This document shows, one piece after another, positions 25,288 through 32,814 of a DNA stretch of 44,143 nucleotides. The translations under genes were made by a program, and so were the position numbers. The first letter of the stretch is position 1; each line of letters opens with the position of its first letter. The notes beneath the pieces were generated by a model. It did not search any database and was not told where the DNA came from. It saw nothing but the letters and a program-made list of their open reading frames with translations. This DNA is from Firmicutes bacterium UBA2058 (GTDB lineage Bacteria; Bacillota; Clostridia; Tissierellales; Sedimentibacteraceae), in contig DDAM01000069.1 of NCBI GenBank assembly GCA_002332905.1, positions 1 through 44,143 of the forward strand, written 5' to 3'.

Positions 25288-27050
25288 ATGAAAGCAGATG
25301 AATTAAGAAGAATGTATGTTGAATTTTTTTGTGAAAGGGGGCATAAAGAAGTAGCGTCTGCATCATTGCTTCCAGAAAATGATCCTACTGTTTTATTTAC
25401 TACAGCAGGTATGCATCCTTTTGTGCCATATTTGTTAGGAGAGAAGCATCCACAGGGGAAGCGACTGGTAGATATTCAAAAATGTATACGAACAGGAGAT
25501 ATTGATGAAGTAGGAGATGATACTCACTTAACATTTTTTGAAATGTTAGGAAATTGGTCTCTGGGAGATTATTTTAAGCAAGAATCTATTAGTATGAGCT
25601 ATGAGTTCCTTGTAACAAAACTAAACATTCCAAAGGAGAAACTAGCAGTTACTGTTTTTGAAGGAGATGATATTGTACCAAGGGACGACGAATCCGCTAA
25701 AATATGGATGGAAAAAGGGTTGTTAAAAAGCCAGTATTTTATTATGGACGTGAAGAAAATTGGTGGGGACCAGCAGGGCAAACTGGCCCTTGCGGTCCTG
25801 ATACAGAAATTTTCTATGATATGGGAAAGGAAAAATGCAGTCCCGAGTGTGGGCCATCTTGTCACTGTGGTAAGTATGTTGAAATATGGAACAACGTATT
25901 TATGCAGTATAATAAGCAACCGGATGGAAGTTATACAGAATTAACACAAAAAAATGTAGATACGGGAATGGGATTAGAACGTATATTAACTATATTTAAC
26001 GGATATACGAATGTCTATGAAACTGAATTATTTGTTCCTGTGATGACACGATTAGATGAGATAATAAAGGATAGAAAAATGCCTTTAAGAGAAAAGCGCA
26101 TTATATGCGAGCATATAAGAGCAATTTGTTTTGTTTTGGGTGATGATAAACATATTGTACCTTCCAATACTGAGCAGGGATATATTTTACGTAGATTAAT
26201 AAGAAGAATAATAAGACTGTTAAAGAAAAATGATATTAATCAAAATATCCTATATGAATTATCTGGAATAATAATTGAGCAATACAATGATATATATAAT
26301 GAACTTGGAAGAAATAAGTCATTTATATTTGAACAACTAGATAAAGAATATCAGCTGTTTTCAAAAACATTAGATATAGGTTTGAAAAAGGCTGAATGGT
26401 ATTTTGCAAACTTAAAAGAAAATGATAAACTTAACGGAGAGATTGCATTTAAACTATATGATACATTTGGTTTTCCAATTGAATTTACTACAGAACTTGC
26501 AAAGGAAAAGGGATTATTAGTAGATATTGAGGGATATAATAAAAAATTCGCAGAACATCAGGAAAAATCTAGACAAGGTGCAGAAGGTAAGTTTAAAGGT
26601 GGTCTTGCAGATCATAGTGAACAAACCACTAAATTGCATTCTGCAACTCATCTTCTAAATGGAGCATTAAGAACTGTATTAGGAGAAAATGTATATCAGA
26701 GAGGAAGTAATATTACAGCAGAAAGATTGAGATTTGATTTTTCTTTTGATAGAAAAGTTACTAAGGAAGAATTAGAGGAGGTTTCAAGTATAGTAAATAA
26801 GGCTATAAACGATAGTGTAGAAATTATCTGTGAGGAAATGTCAGTGGAAAAGGCTCGTGAATCAGGTGCTATTAGTGTATTCGATAAAAAATATGATGAG
26901 ATAGTAAAGGTATATATAATCCCAGGATATTCAAAGGAAATATGTGGAGGACCTCATGTTAAAAATACTGTTGAACTAGGAAAGTTTACTATTATTAAGG
27001 AGGAAGCTTCCTCAGCAGGAGTAAGAAGAATAAAAGCAGTTATAGAGTAG
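25288..27050 (+). pseudogene. alaS: Short alanyl-tRNA synthetase, frameshifted
   Basis: About 587 codons over two frames. The first frame (25288 to about 25729) encodes the start of the class-II catalytic domain (FTTAGMHPFVPYLLGE, DDTHLTFFEMLGNWSLGDYF). The second resumes at KKPVFYYGREENWWGPAGQ and continues with GMGLERI, the GYILRRLIRR block and the editing motifs HSATHLL and CGGPHV. The -1 shift maps to A5 at 25725-25729; one more A would restore ...GLLKKPVFYYG. The C-terminal DHHA1/C-Ala part of full AlaRS is absent, as in known short AlaRS paralogues. It could be a true mutation, a slippage site or a sequencing error; no canonical -1 heptamer is present. Confidence 0.88.
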
Positions 27051-27057
27051 TTTAAAG

Positions 27058-27095
27058 GGTAACTATTTACACACTAAGCTGTATAATGGTTACCC
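27058..27095. terminator. Hairpin between convergent alaS and VOC genes
   Basis: GGGTAAC (27058-27064) pairs with GTTACCC (27089-27095). A competing pairing TTAAAGGG/CCCTTAA uses bases near 27052 and 27110. It probably serves as a bidirectional stop, though T-runs are short. Confidence 0.5.
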
Positions 27096-27125
27096 ATATT
27101 TGGAGTTGCCCTTAAGAGCTACACT

Positions 27126-27497
27126 TTATTTTCTTTTTGGCAATATTTCTAACCAATAACCATCTAAGTCTTCTATAAAGTAGATTCCCATATTTGGGTT
27201 TTCATAGCAGATACATCCCATTTCCTTATGCTTTTTATAAGCAGCATCGTAATCATCAGTCACCAATGCTAAATGATATTCACATTCTCCTAAATCATAT
27301 GGTTCCTCTCTATCTCTAAGCCAAGTAAGCTCTAAACTAAAGTTCCCAGTTCCATCACCTAAATATACTATTATAAAGCTGTTATCTTTAGCATTAATTC
27401 TTCTAACTTCCTTTAGTCCAAGGGCTTTGTCATAAAATTCTAATGATTTTTCTAAATTTGCAACATTGAAATTAAAATGATTAAATGTAAAATTCAT
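27126..27497 (-). CDS. VOC family (glyoxalase I-like) protein
   Basis: 123-aa protein with the paired beta-alpha-beta-beta-beta fold of glyoxalase I. Candidate metal ligands are His7 (FNHFNFNV), Glu in SLELTW, His in EYHLALV and Glu in YWLEILP near the C terminus, the H-E-H-E set of lactoylglutathione lyases. Bacteria of this type often lack glutathione, so another thiol or another VOC reaction is possible. The ribosome-binding site upstream is AAGGATG. An array of 23-bp tandem repeats lies immediately upstream. Confidence 0.85.
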   Translation of the reverse strand: MNFTFNHFNFNVANLEKSLEFYDKALGLKEVRRINAKDNSFIIVYLGDGTGNFSLELTWLRDREEPYDLGECEYHLALVTDDYDAAYKKHKEMGCICYENPNMGIYFIEDLDGYWLEILPKRK

Positions 27498-27521
27498 AAA
27501 AACACATCCTTTTTTATTTAT

Positions 27522-27608
27522 GCTAACAATATTAAAATAATATTGTTAGCAATATTAAAATAATATTGTTAGCAATATTAAAATAATATTGTTAGCAATA
27601 TTTTATTA
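27522..27608. repeat. 23-bp tandem palindromic repeats
   Basis: Three full copies and one partial copy of a 23-base unit; the start AATATT recurs at 27528, 27551, 27574 and 27597. Each unit contains the palindrome ACAATATT-AAAA-AATATTGT with slight offset. It lies between the divergent VOC and threonine aldolase genes. Confidence 0.85.
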
Positions 27609-27680
27609 ACAATTATAATTTAAAGTCATGTATAGTGCAAGGATTAGAATGAATTTTATATAATAGTTAAATATATATTA

Positions 27681-27736
27681 TTGCAAATAGATATTATTTG
27701 GTGATATACTAATAATTAATATTAAAAATATTAATT
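27681..27736 (+). promoter_or_regulatory. Promoter and palindrome before threonine aldolase
   Basis: TTGCAA (27681-27686), an 18-base spacer and TATACT (27705-27710). Directly downstream is AATTAATATT-AAA-AATATTAATT at 27714-27736, a perfect 10-bp inverted repeat at the expected start of transcription, well placed for an operator. Confidence 0.5.
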
Positions 27737-27785
27737 GTTAATATAAAAATATTATTTATGGCTATAAAAACTTTGGAGGTTTTTT

Positions 27786-28808
27786 ATGAGATATATTGAT
27801 TTAAGAAGCGATACTGTTACAATGCCTACTGAAGAAATGAGAGTAGTTATGGCAAATGCACCTGTTGGTGATGATGTTTACGGTGATGATCCTACAGTTA
27901 ATGAATTAGAAAAGCTTGCTGCACAAATGGTAGGAAAGGAAGCAGCATTATTTGTACCTAGTGGAACCTTTGGAAACCAACTTGCATTATTAACTCATAC
28001 GAGACGCGGAGATGAAGTGATACTTGAGCATAATGCACATATTGTTATTCATGAGGTAGGCGGAGCAGCAGTAATTGCAGGGGTACAGCTTAGAACTGTA
28101 CATGGTAAAAATGGATCTATGGATCCTAGTCTTGTAGAGAAGTCTATAAGACCTGATGATATACATATGCCAAGAACCGGACTAATTTGCGTTGAAGAAG
28201 CTCATGGCTGCGGAGCAGTTGTTCCCATAGAAAATTTAAAAGCGATAAAAGAGATAGCAAATAGATATAATATACCTGTGCATATGGATGGAGCTAGGGT
28301 TTTTAACGCAGCAACTGCACTTAATGTTGACGTTAAGGAAATTACTGAGAATTGTGATTCTGTAATGTTTTGCTTATCAAAGGGACTTTGTGCACCAGTA
28401 GGCTCAATATTAGCTGGAAGTAAAGCATTTATTGATGTAGCGAGAAAAAACAGAAAGCTTATGGGTGGCGGTTTAAGACAGGCAGGTATTTTAGCTGCTG
28501 CTGGAGTTATTGCTCTTGAAAAAATGGCTGATAGACTTCATATAGATCATGAAAATGCTGATTATATGGCAAGAAAACTTTCTGAAATTAATGGAATTAA
28601 TGTTGATTTTTCAAGAAGAGATATAAATATGGTATTCTTTACAATTGATGAGGGATTAGTGGAGGATAAGGTATTAGTAGACAGCTTTTTAGATGCTGGA
28701 ATAAAGATAAATGGTATTGAGGACGGAGAATATAGATTTGTAACTAACAATGGCATTACACAAGAAGACATTGATTTTACTGTAAATAAATTAAAGGAAA
28801 TAGTGTAA
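27786..28808 (+). CDS. ltaE: Low-specificity threonine aldolase
   Basis: 340-aa PLP enzyme of fold type I that cleaves L-threonine or L-allo-threonine to glycine and acetaldehyde. It starts MRYIDLRSDTVTMPTEEM, the family signature. VPSGTFGNQLAL forms the cofactor phosphate loop, EEAHGCGAVVP follows, Asp168 (HMDGAR) contacts the pyridine nitrogen, and Lys199 (CLSKGLCAPVGS) is the Schiff-base lysine. Length is typical. GGAGG precedes the ATG. Element E3 starts 2 bases after the stop, and a DUF5685 gene follows without its own clear promoter. Confidence 0.94.
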   Translation: MRYIDLRSDTVTMPTEEMRVVMANAPVGDDVYGDDPTVNELEKLAAQMVGKEAALFVPSGTFGNQLALLTHTRRGDEVILEHNAHIVIHEVGGAAVIAGVQLRTVHGKNGSMDPSLVEKSIRPDDIHMPRTGLICVEEAHGCGAVVPIENLKAIKEIANRYNIPVHMDGARVFNAATALNVDVKEITENCDSVMFCLSKGLCAPVGSILAGSKAFIDVARKNRKLMGGGLRQAGILAAAGVIALEKMADRLHIDHENADYMARKLSEINGINVDFSRRDINMVFFTIDEGLVEDKVLVDSFLDAGIKINGIEDGEYRFVTNNGITQEDIDFTVNKLKEIV

Positions 28809-28810
28809 AA

Positions 28811-28861
28811 AGAGCGAAGAAAAATACTCTTCGCTCTATGAAAAAATCAAAAACGATTTTT
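28811..28861 (+). repeat. Hairpin leader element, copy E3 (two hairpins)
   Basis: Hairpin 1 AGAGCGAAGA/TCTTCGCTCT is a perfect 10-bp stem (28811-28837). Hairpin 2 AAAAATC/GATTTTT with loop AAAAAC is at 28842-28861. Hairpin 3 and the GGAGG of other copies are missing, and the DUF5685 gene starts 16 bases later without a clear ribosome-binding site. Confidence 0.65.
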
Positions 28862-28877
28862 CTCACTAAGAGTAAAT

Positions 28878-29708
28878 ATGTTTGGATATGTAAATATAGA
28901 TAAGGCAGAGCTAAAATTTAGAGAATATTATAAATACAAAGGCTACTATTGTGGACTTTGTATGAACCTTAAGAAAAACTATTCACAATTAAGTAGGTTA
29001 ACTTTAAACTATGATATGACTTTTTTAATATTAATTCTAAGCTCTTTGTATGAAGTTGAAGATAAAGCAGTTAAAAAAAGATGCATAGTACATCCTATAA
29101 AAAAACAGATTATAATTGAAAATGAAATTACTGATTATGCTTCAGCTATGAATATTATTTTAGCCTATTATAACTGTAAAGATAATTGGATAGACGAAAG
29201 AGATTTTAAATCGCTACTATTTTCAAAGTCTATAAATGGTGACTATAAAAAAACTGTTAAGCTATATAACACGAACGTGCCGGAAAAGGAAAAGTTTATA
29301 AAATCCTCACTTGATAATATTGTCAAGCTTGAAAAAGCCAATACAAGAGATATAGATGCCATCTCAAATGAATTTGGCAATCTAATGGGAGAACTAATGG
29401 TATATAGAAAGGACCATTGGGAGAAAATATTAAGAAAAGTGGGCTTTTTCCTTGGCAAATATATCTATATTTTAGATGCATATCTAGATATTGAAAAGGA
29501 TAAAAAAAATAATTCATATAACCCTTTTATATACCTAGATAATAAAATAAGTATAGATGATTATGCCAATGAGATTTTAATGCTTAATTTATCCTTTTTA
29601 AACGAAGAATTAGATAAACTTCCTTTAATAAAAGATAAAGGAATAATTGATAATATTATATACTCAGGTATAATGAATAAACTTAAAAAAACAAAAGACG
29701 AGGAGTAG
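28878..29708 (+). CDS. DUF5685 family protein
   Basis: 276 aa, beginning MFGYVNIDKAELKFREYYKY, followed by YYCGLCMNLKKNYSQLSRLTLNYDMTFL-type sequence: YKGYYCGLC and LNYDMTFL are the family landmarks. Predicted mostly alpha-helical and soluble. The function is unknown. It is the first of three tightly packed genes (3-base gap, then a 10-base overlap) with a J-domain protein and a small membrane protein, suggesting a shared process. No Shine-Dalgarno is apparent; AGAGTAAAT precedes the ATG. Confidence 0.72.
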   Translation: MFGYVNIDKAELKFREYYKYKGYYCGLCMNLKKNYSQLSRLTLNYDMTFLILILSSLYEVEDKAVKKRCIVHPIKKQIIIENEITDYASAMNIILAYYNCKDNWIDERDFKSLLFSKSINGDYKKTVKLYNTNVPEKEKFIKSSLDNIVKLEKANTRDIDAISNEFGNLMGELMVYRKDHWEKILRKVGFFLGKYIYILDAYLDIEKDKKNNSYNPFIYLDNKISIDDYANEILMLNLSFLNEELDKLPLIKDKGIIDNIIYSGIMNKLKKTKDEE

Positions 29709-29711
29709 AGT

Positions 29712-30317
29712 ATGAGAGATCCATATGAGGTTTTAGAAATTCAAAGAGGAGCATCTAAGGATGAAATTAAAACAGCATACAGAAAGCTGGCTAAACAATA
29801 TCATCCAGATATGCATGTAAACAATCCTCTTAAAGACCTTGCACAAGAAAAATTTATTGAGGTTCAAGAGGCTTATGACCAGCTTATGAATGAAGGTGGA
29901 AGTAGTTCGTCATATAGTAGCAGTCAATCAAGTAGCTATAACAGTGGATCAGCAAATAATGAATTTCAAACAGCAAGACAATACATGAATAGTGGCAATT
30001 ATCAACAAGCTATATATATACTAGATAATATAAAAGTTAGAAATGCACAGTGGAACTTCCTAATGGGAGTATGTTATGTTAATCTTGGCTCAACAGTACA
30101 AGGTATGCAATTTGTTAAAACTGCTTCTAGGATGGAGCCTAATAACGTTGAATATTCAAATTACTTAAATCAAATAATGAATATGCAAAGAGCATATCAA
30201 ACAAGAACCTACAATTATAATAGAGGTGGACGTTCAGACATTGATTGTTGTACACAGCTTATTTGTGCAGATTGCTGTTGCGAATGTATGGGAGGAGATT
30301 TGATTTCATGCTGTTAA
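29712..30317 (+). CDS. J-domain protein with Cys-rich tail
   Basis: 201 aa. Residues 1-60 are a J domain with HPD at 31-33 (KQYHPDMH), which should stimulate a DnaK ATPase. A Ser-rich linker (about residues 67-88) leads to a TPR-like helical pair (ARQYMNSGNYQQAIYILD, GVCYVNLGS) and then a C-terminal tail with nine cysteines in the last 23 residues (CCTQLICADCCCECMGGD). The glycine-rich and zinc domains of canonical DnaJ are absent. GAGGAG precedes the start. The tail suggests metal binding, acylation or membrane association, none of which can be decided here. Confidence 0.85.
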   Translation: MRDPYEVLEIQRGASKDEIKTAYRKLAKQYHPDMHVNNPLKDLAQEKFIEVQEAYDQLMNEGGSSSSYSSSQSSSYNSGSANNEFQTARQYMNSGNYQQAIYILDNIKVRNAQWNFLMGVCYVNLGSTVQGMQFVKTASRMEPNNVEYSNYLNQIMNMQRAYQTRTYNYNRGGRSDIDCCTQLICADCCCECMGGDLISCC

Positions 30318-30820
30318 AAAGCAAAAACATTGCTTATTTAGGGGTATTGCTTGCTTTAAATCAAGTATTTATAGTTTTATCTTCAATAATTAAAACAAAC
30401 ACACTGCTTTTATTTTCTCTTGCAGCACTAATGATTGGTATTGTAATAGTTGACTTCGGAGCTAAAAGCGGGGTTTTATTTTATATAGCATCATCAATTC
30501 TAGGATTTTTTTTAACAACCAATCAAGTAGAGATAGTTACATATATATTGTTTTTTGGTATGTATAGCATAGTGAAATATGTAATTGAAAAAGCAGCATT
30601 TCCCATGAAGTATGCAAAAATATTTGAATTGACTACAAAGTTTTTATTTTTTAATTTAGTAGCCTTGTGTATATATTTTCTTCTTAGGGAGTTTGCAGTT
30701 ATAAAGTTATATTGGTGGTTAATTTTAGTTGCTGAAATTTCATTTGTAGTGTATGATTATGCGTTTAGCATTTTTATAAATTATTATATAACCAAAATAA
30801 AGCCAAAATTAAAAAGATAA
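30308..30820 (+). CDS. Small polytopic membrane protein
   Basis: 170 aa, start chosen at ATG 30308 behind GGGAGGAG inside the J-domain gene; an earlier in-frame start would overlap that gene further and lacks a site. Five or six membrane segments are visible (LGVLLALNQVFIVL, LLLFSLAALMIGIVIV, VLFYIASSILGFFL and others), and the tail is basic (KIKPKLKR). The layout faintly resembles S-components of ECF importers, but no diagnostic motif is seen. The function is unknown; it closes the DUF5685/J-domain trio. Confidence 0.7.
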   Translation: MLLKSKNIAYLGVLLALNQVFIVLSSIIKTNTLLLFSLAALMIGIVIVDFGAKSGVLFYIASSILGFFLTTNQVEIVTYILFFGMYSIVKYVIEKAAFPMKYAKIFELTTKFLFFNLVALCIYFLLREFAVIKLYWWLILVAEISFVVYDYAFSIFINYYITKIKPKLKR

Positions 30821-30855
30821 AAAAATCGAAATCTGTAAAATGGTTTCGTTTTTTT
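30821..30855 (+). terminator. Intrinsic terminator after the DUF5685 trio
   Basis: TCGAAATC pairs with GGTTTCG (a G-C and A-T stem with one offset), flanked by an A-run before and TTTTTTT after. Confidence 0.75.
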
Positions 30856-30888
30856 ATGTCAAAAATCAATTCTATAATGAAAAAAATC

Positions 30889-30917
30889 TTGACAAACTTC
30901 TATAAAAATAATAAAAT
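30889..30917 (+). promoter_or_regulatory. Promoter of the B12-mutase/opine-dehydrogenase operon
   Basis: TTGACA at 30889-30894, a 17-base spacer and TAAAAT at 30912-30917. It implies a leader of about 230 bases. Confidence 0.7.
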
Positions 30918-31153
30918 AATAGAAATAACTTTTTGTTCAAAATCATGAAAGCATTATAAACTACTCAAAATTTAAACAAACCAATCAAATATTATATTCT
31001 TTTATTAGTCTAGAATAAAATTCGTATTATAGTTATAGGCTGAGATTAATTTAAAAAAAAAACAAAACTATTATTAGTATAGTTTGATTTTCTATACAAA
31101 AAAACGCATAATATGACAAATTTTAAATAAACTATATCATATGGAGGTATGTT
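30918..31153 (+). other. Long untranslated leader without a recognised riboswitch
   Basis: AT-rich, no gene. AACTAT/ATAGTT at about 31066-31085 can form a small stem. I looked for the conserved B12-box of cobalamin riboswitches (GCCACTG) and did not find it, although the first gene encodes a B12-domain protein. Confidence 0.5.
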
Positions 31154-32803
31154 ATGAAAAATAAAATTATACTTGGTGCTTCTATCGGAAACTGTGTACA
31201 TGTAGCTGGCATTATTAATTTTTTTAATATAGCTAGAACTCATGGCTATGAAACAATATTTTTAGGGCCCGCCACGGGTATTGACATCTTAATAAGTAAA
31301 ATTCTGGAAATAAAACCTGATATAGTAGCTATCAGTTACAGACTAACTCCTGAAAACGCTTTCAAAATATTAACTGATATTGATACATTTAGAAAGAATA
31401 CTGCTCTAGAAGGAGTTAAATGGTGCTTTGGCGGAACTAAGCCTGTTGCCGATGAAGCTAGAAAATTTGACTTTTTTGATTACATTTCAGATGGCTTTGA
31501 TGACATAGATGACTGCGCCTGTTTTTTAAAAGGTATTGAAAAGGGTGACAAAAAAAACGAGTATCATAAAAATATTATAGACAGAATCAATGAAAAATAT
31601 CCATATCCTGTTTTAAGACATCACTTTGGTTTACCATCCTACGCAGATACACTAGATGGCATTGAAAAAATAGCAAATGCTAAAATACTAGATGTAATAT
31701 CCTTAGGGCCAGACCAAAATACACAACAATTTTTCTTTAACCAACAAAATATGGATAGGAAAAATGATGGTGCAGGTGGTGTACCTCTTAGAACAAAAGA
31801 AGACTTTATTAAGCTAAAAGAAGCAACAAATACAGGTAATCATCCTTTAATAAGATGCTATAGCGGAACAGCAGATGTTTTCAAAATGGCAGATTTGCTT
31901 ATTGATACTCTTGATAATGCTTGGAGTGCTATACCTCTTTGCTGGTATAATGAGCTAGATGGAAGAGGAGACAGAAGCATTGAGGTTTCAATAGATGAAG
32001 CACAAAAGCTTATAAAATATCATGGTGATAGAAATGTGCCTGTAGAAATTAATGAACCACATCATTGGTCTCTTAGAGATGCCCATGATGTTATGTCTGT
32101 ATTTATGGCTTTTGTATCAGCTTATAACGCTAAAAAATATGGAGTTAAGAATTATATAGCACAGTATATGTTTAATACACCTAATACACTTTCATTCTCT
32201 ATGGATTTAGCAAGAGTAATGGCTATGGTAGATCTAGTTGAAGAACTAGCTGATGATAACTTTAAAGTATATAGACAGGTAAGAGCAGGACTAAATTATT
32301 TATCTCCAGACCTTGATATTGCAAAAGGTCAGTTAGCTGCCACTACATTCTTAGCAATGAATATTAAACCTCATATTATCCATGTAGTAGGATTTAATGA
32401 AGCAGAGCATGCGGCAACTCCAGAAAATATTATAGAAAGCTGTAAAATTATTAGGGGAGTAATTAGAAATTTAGTAAATGACAATTTAGATTTATCTAAA
32501 AATACAGCTATAATTGAACGAATAGAGCATCTTAAGTCAGAAGTAAAATATTTATCAGAATTCATATGTGATTTTTATAAAGATTATGAAGATCCTCTAG
32601 CTAATGCCTATGTACTTTCTGATAGTATAAAAAGAGGGATTATAGATGCGCCTCATATTGTTAAAAATGATAAATTTAAAGGTATTTTATCAACAAGAGT
32701 AATAGATGGAAAATGCGTTGCTTATTCCGAAGAAAAAGTGGCAGAATTAAGTGAAAAAGAGCGTATTGAAGAGTTAAGAAACAATGGAAATTTAAAAAAA
32801 TAG
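31154..32803 (+). CDS. B12-binding domain fused to glutamate-mutase-E-like barrel
   Basis: 549 aa. Residues 1-130 resemble a cobalamin-binding Rossmann domain: LGASIGNCVHVAG aligns with the DxHxxG loop of glutamate mutase S with Cys14 in place of Asp, but His16 (the cobalt ligand) and Gly19 kept; FGGTKP matches the later GG turn. Residues about 180-470 look like the TIM barrel of methylaspartate mutase E (WYNELDGRGDRS, PVEINEPHHW, GVKNYIAQYMFN). The C terminus (PLANAYVLSDSIKRGIIDAP) also resembles GlmE. A carbon-skeleton rearrangement of an amino-acid-like compound is inferred; the substrate is unknown. GGAGG precedes the ATG. Confidence 0.75.
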   Translation: MKNKIILGASIGNCVHVAGIINFFNIARTHGYETIFLGPATGIDILISKILEIKPDIVAISYRLTPENAFKILTDIDTFRKNTALEGVKWCFGGTKPVADEARKFDFFDYISDGFDDIDDCACFLKGIEKGDKKNEYHKNIIDRINEKYPYPVLRHHFGLPSYADTLDGIEKIANAKILDVISLGPDQNTQQFFFNQQNMDRKNDGAGGVPLRTKEDFIKLKEATNTGNHPLIRCYSGTADVFKMADLLIDTLDNAWSAIPLCWYNELDGRGDRSIEVSIDEAQKLIKYHGDRNVPVEINEPHHWSLRDAHDVMSVFMAFVSAYNAKKYGVKNYIAQYMFNTPNTLSFSMDLARVMAMVDLVEELADDNFKVYRQVRAGLNYLSPDLDIAKGQLAATTFLAMNIKPHIIHVVGFNEAEHAATPENIIESCKIIRGVIRNLVNDNLDLSKNTAIIERIEHLKSEVKYLSEFICDFYKDYEDPLANAYVLSDSIKRGIIDAPHIVKNDKFKGILSTRVIDGKCVAYSEEKVAELSEKERIEELRNNGNLKK

Positions 32804-32814
32804 GAGGTATATTT

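Noticed and set aside
25700..25740. Programmed ribosomal frameshifting in alaS
   Set aside because: The zero frame offers GAA AAA GGG and TTA AAA AGC, neither fitting the X XXY YYZ rule, and no downstream pseudoknot is evident; mutation or sequencing error is simpler.
27522..27608. CRISPR array
   Set aside because: The repeats are contiguous, with no unique spacers, and no cas genes are present.
30918..31153. Cobalamin riboswitch upstream of the B12-domain gene
   Set aside because: The leader is long enough, but the conserved B12-box and the expected stems are not visible.
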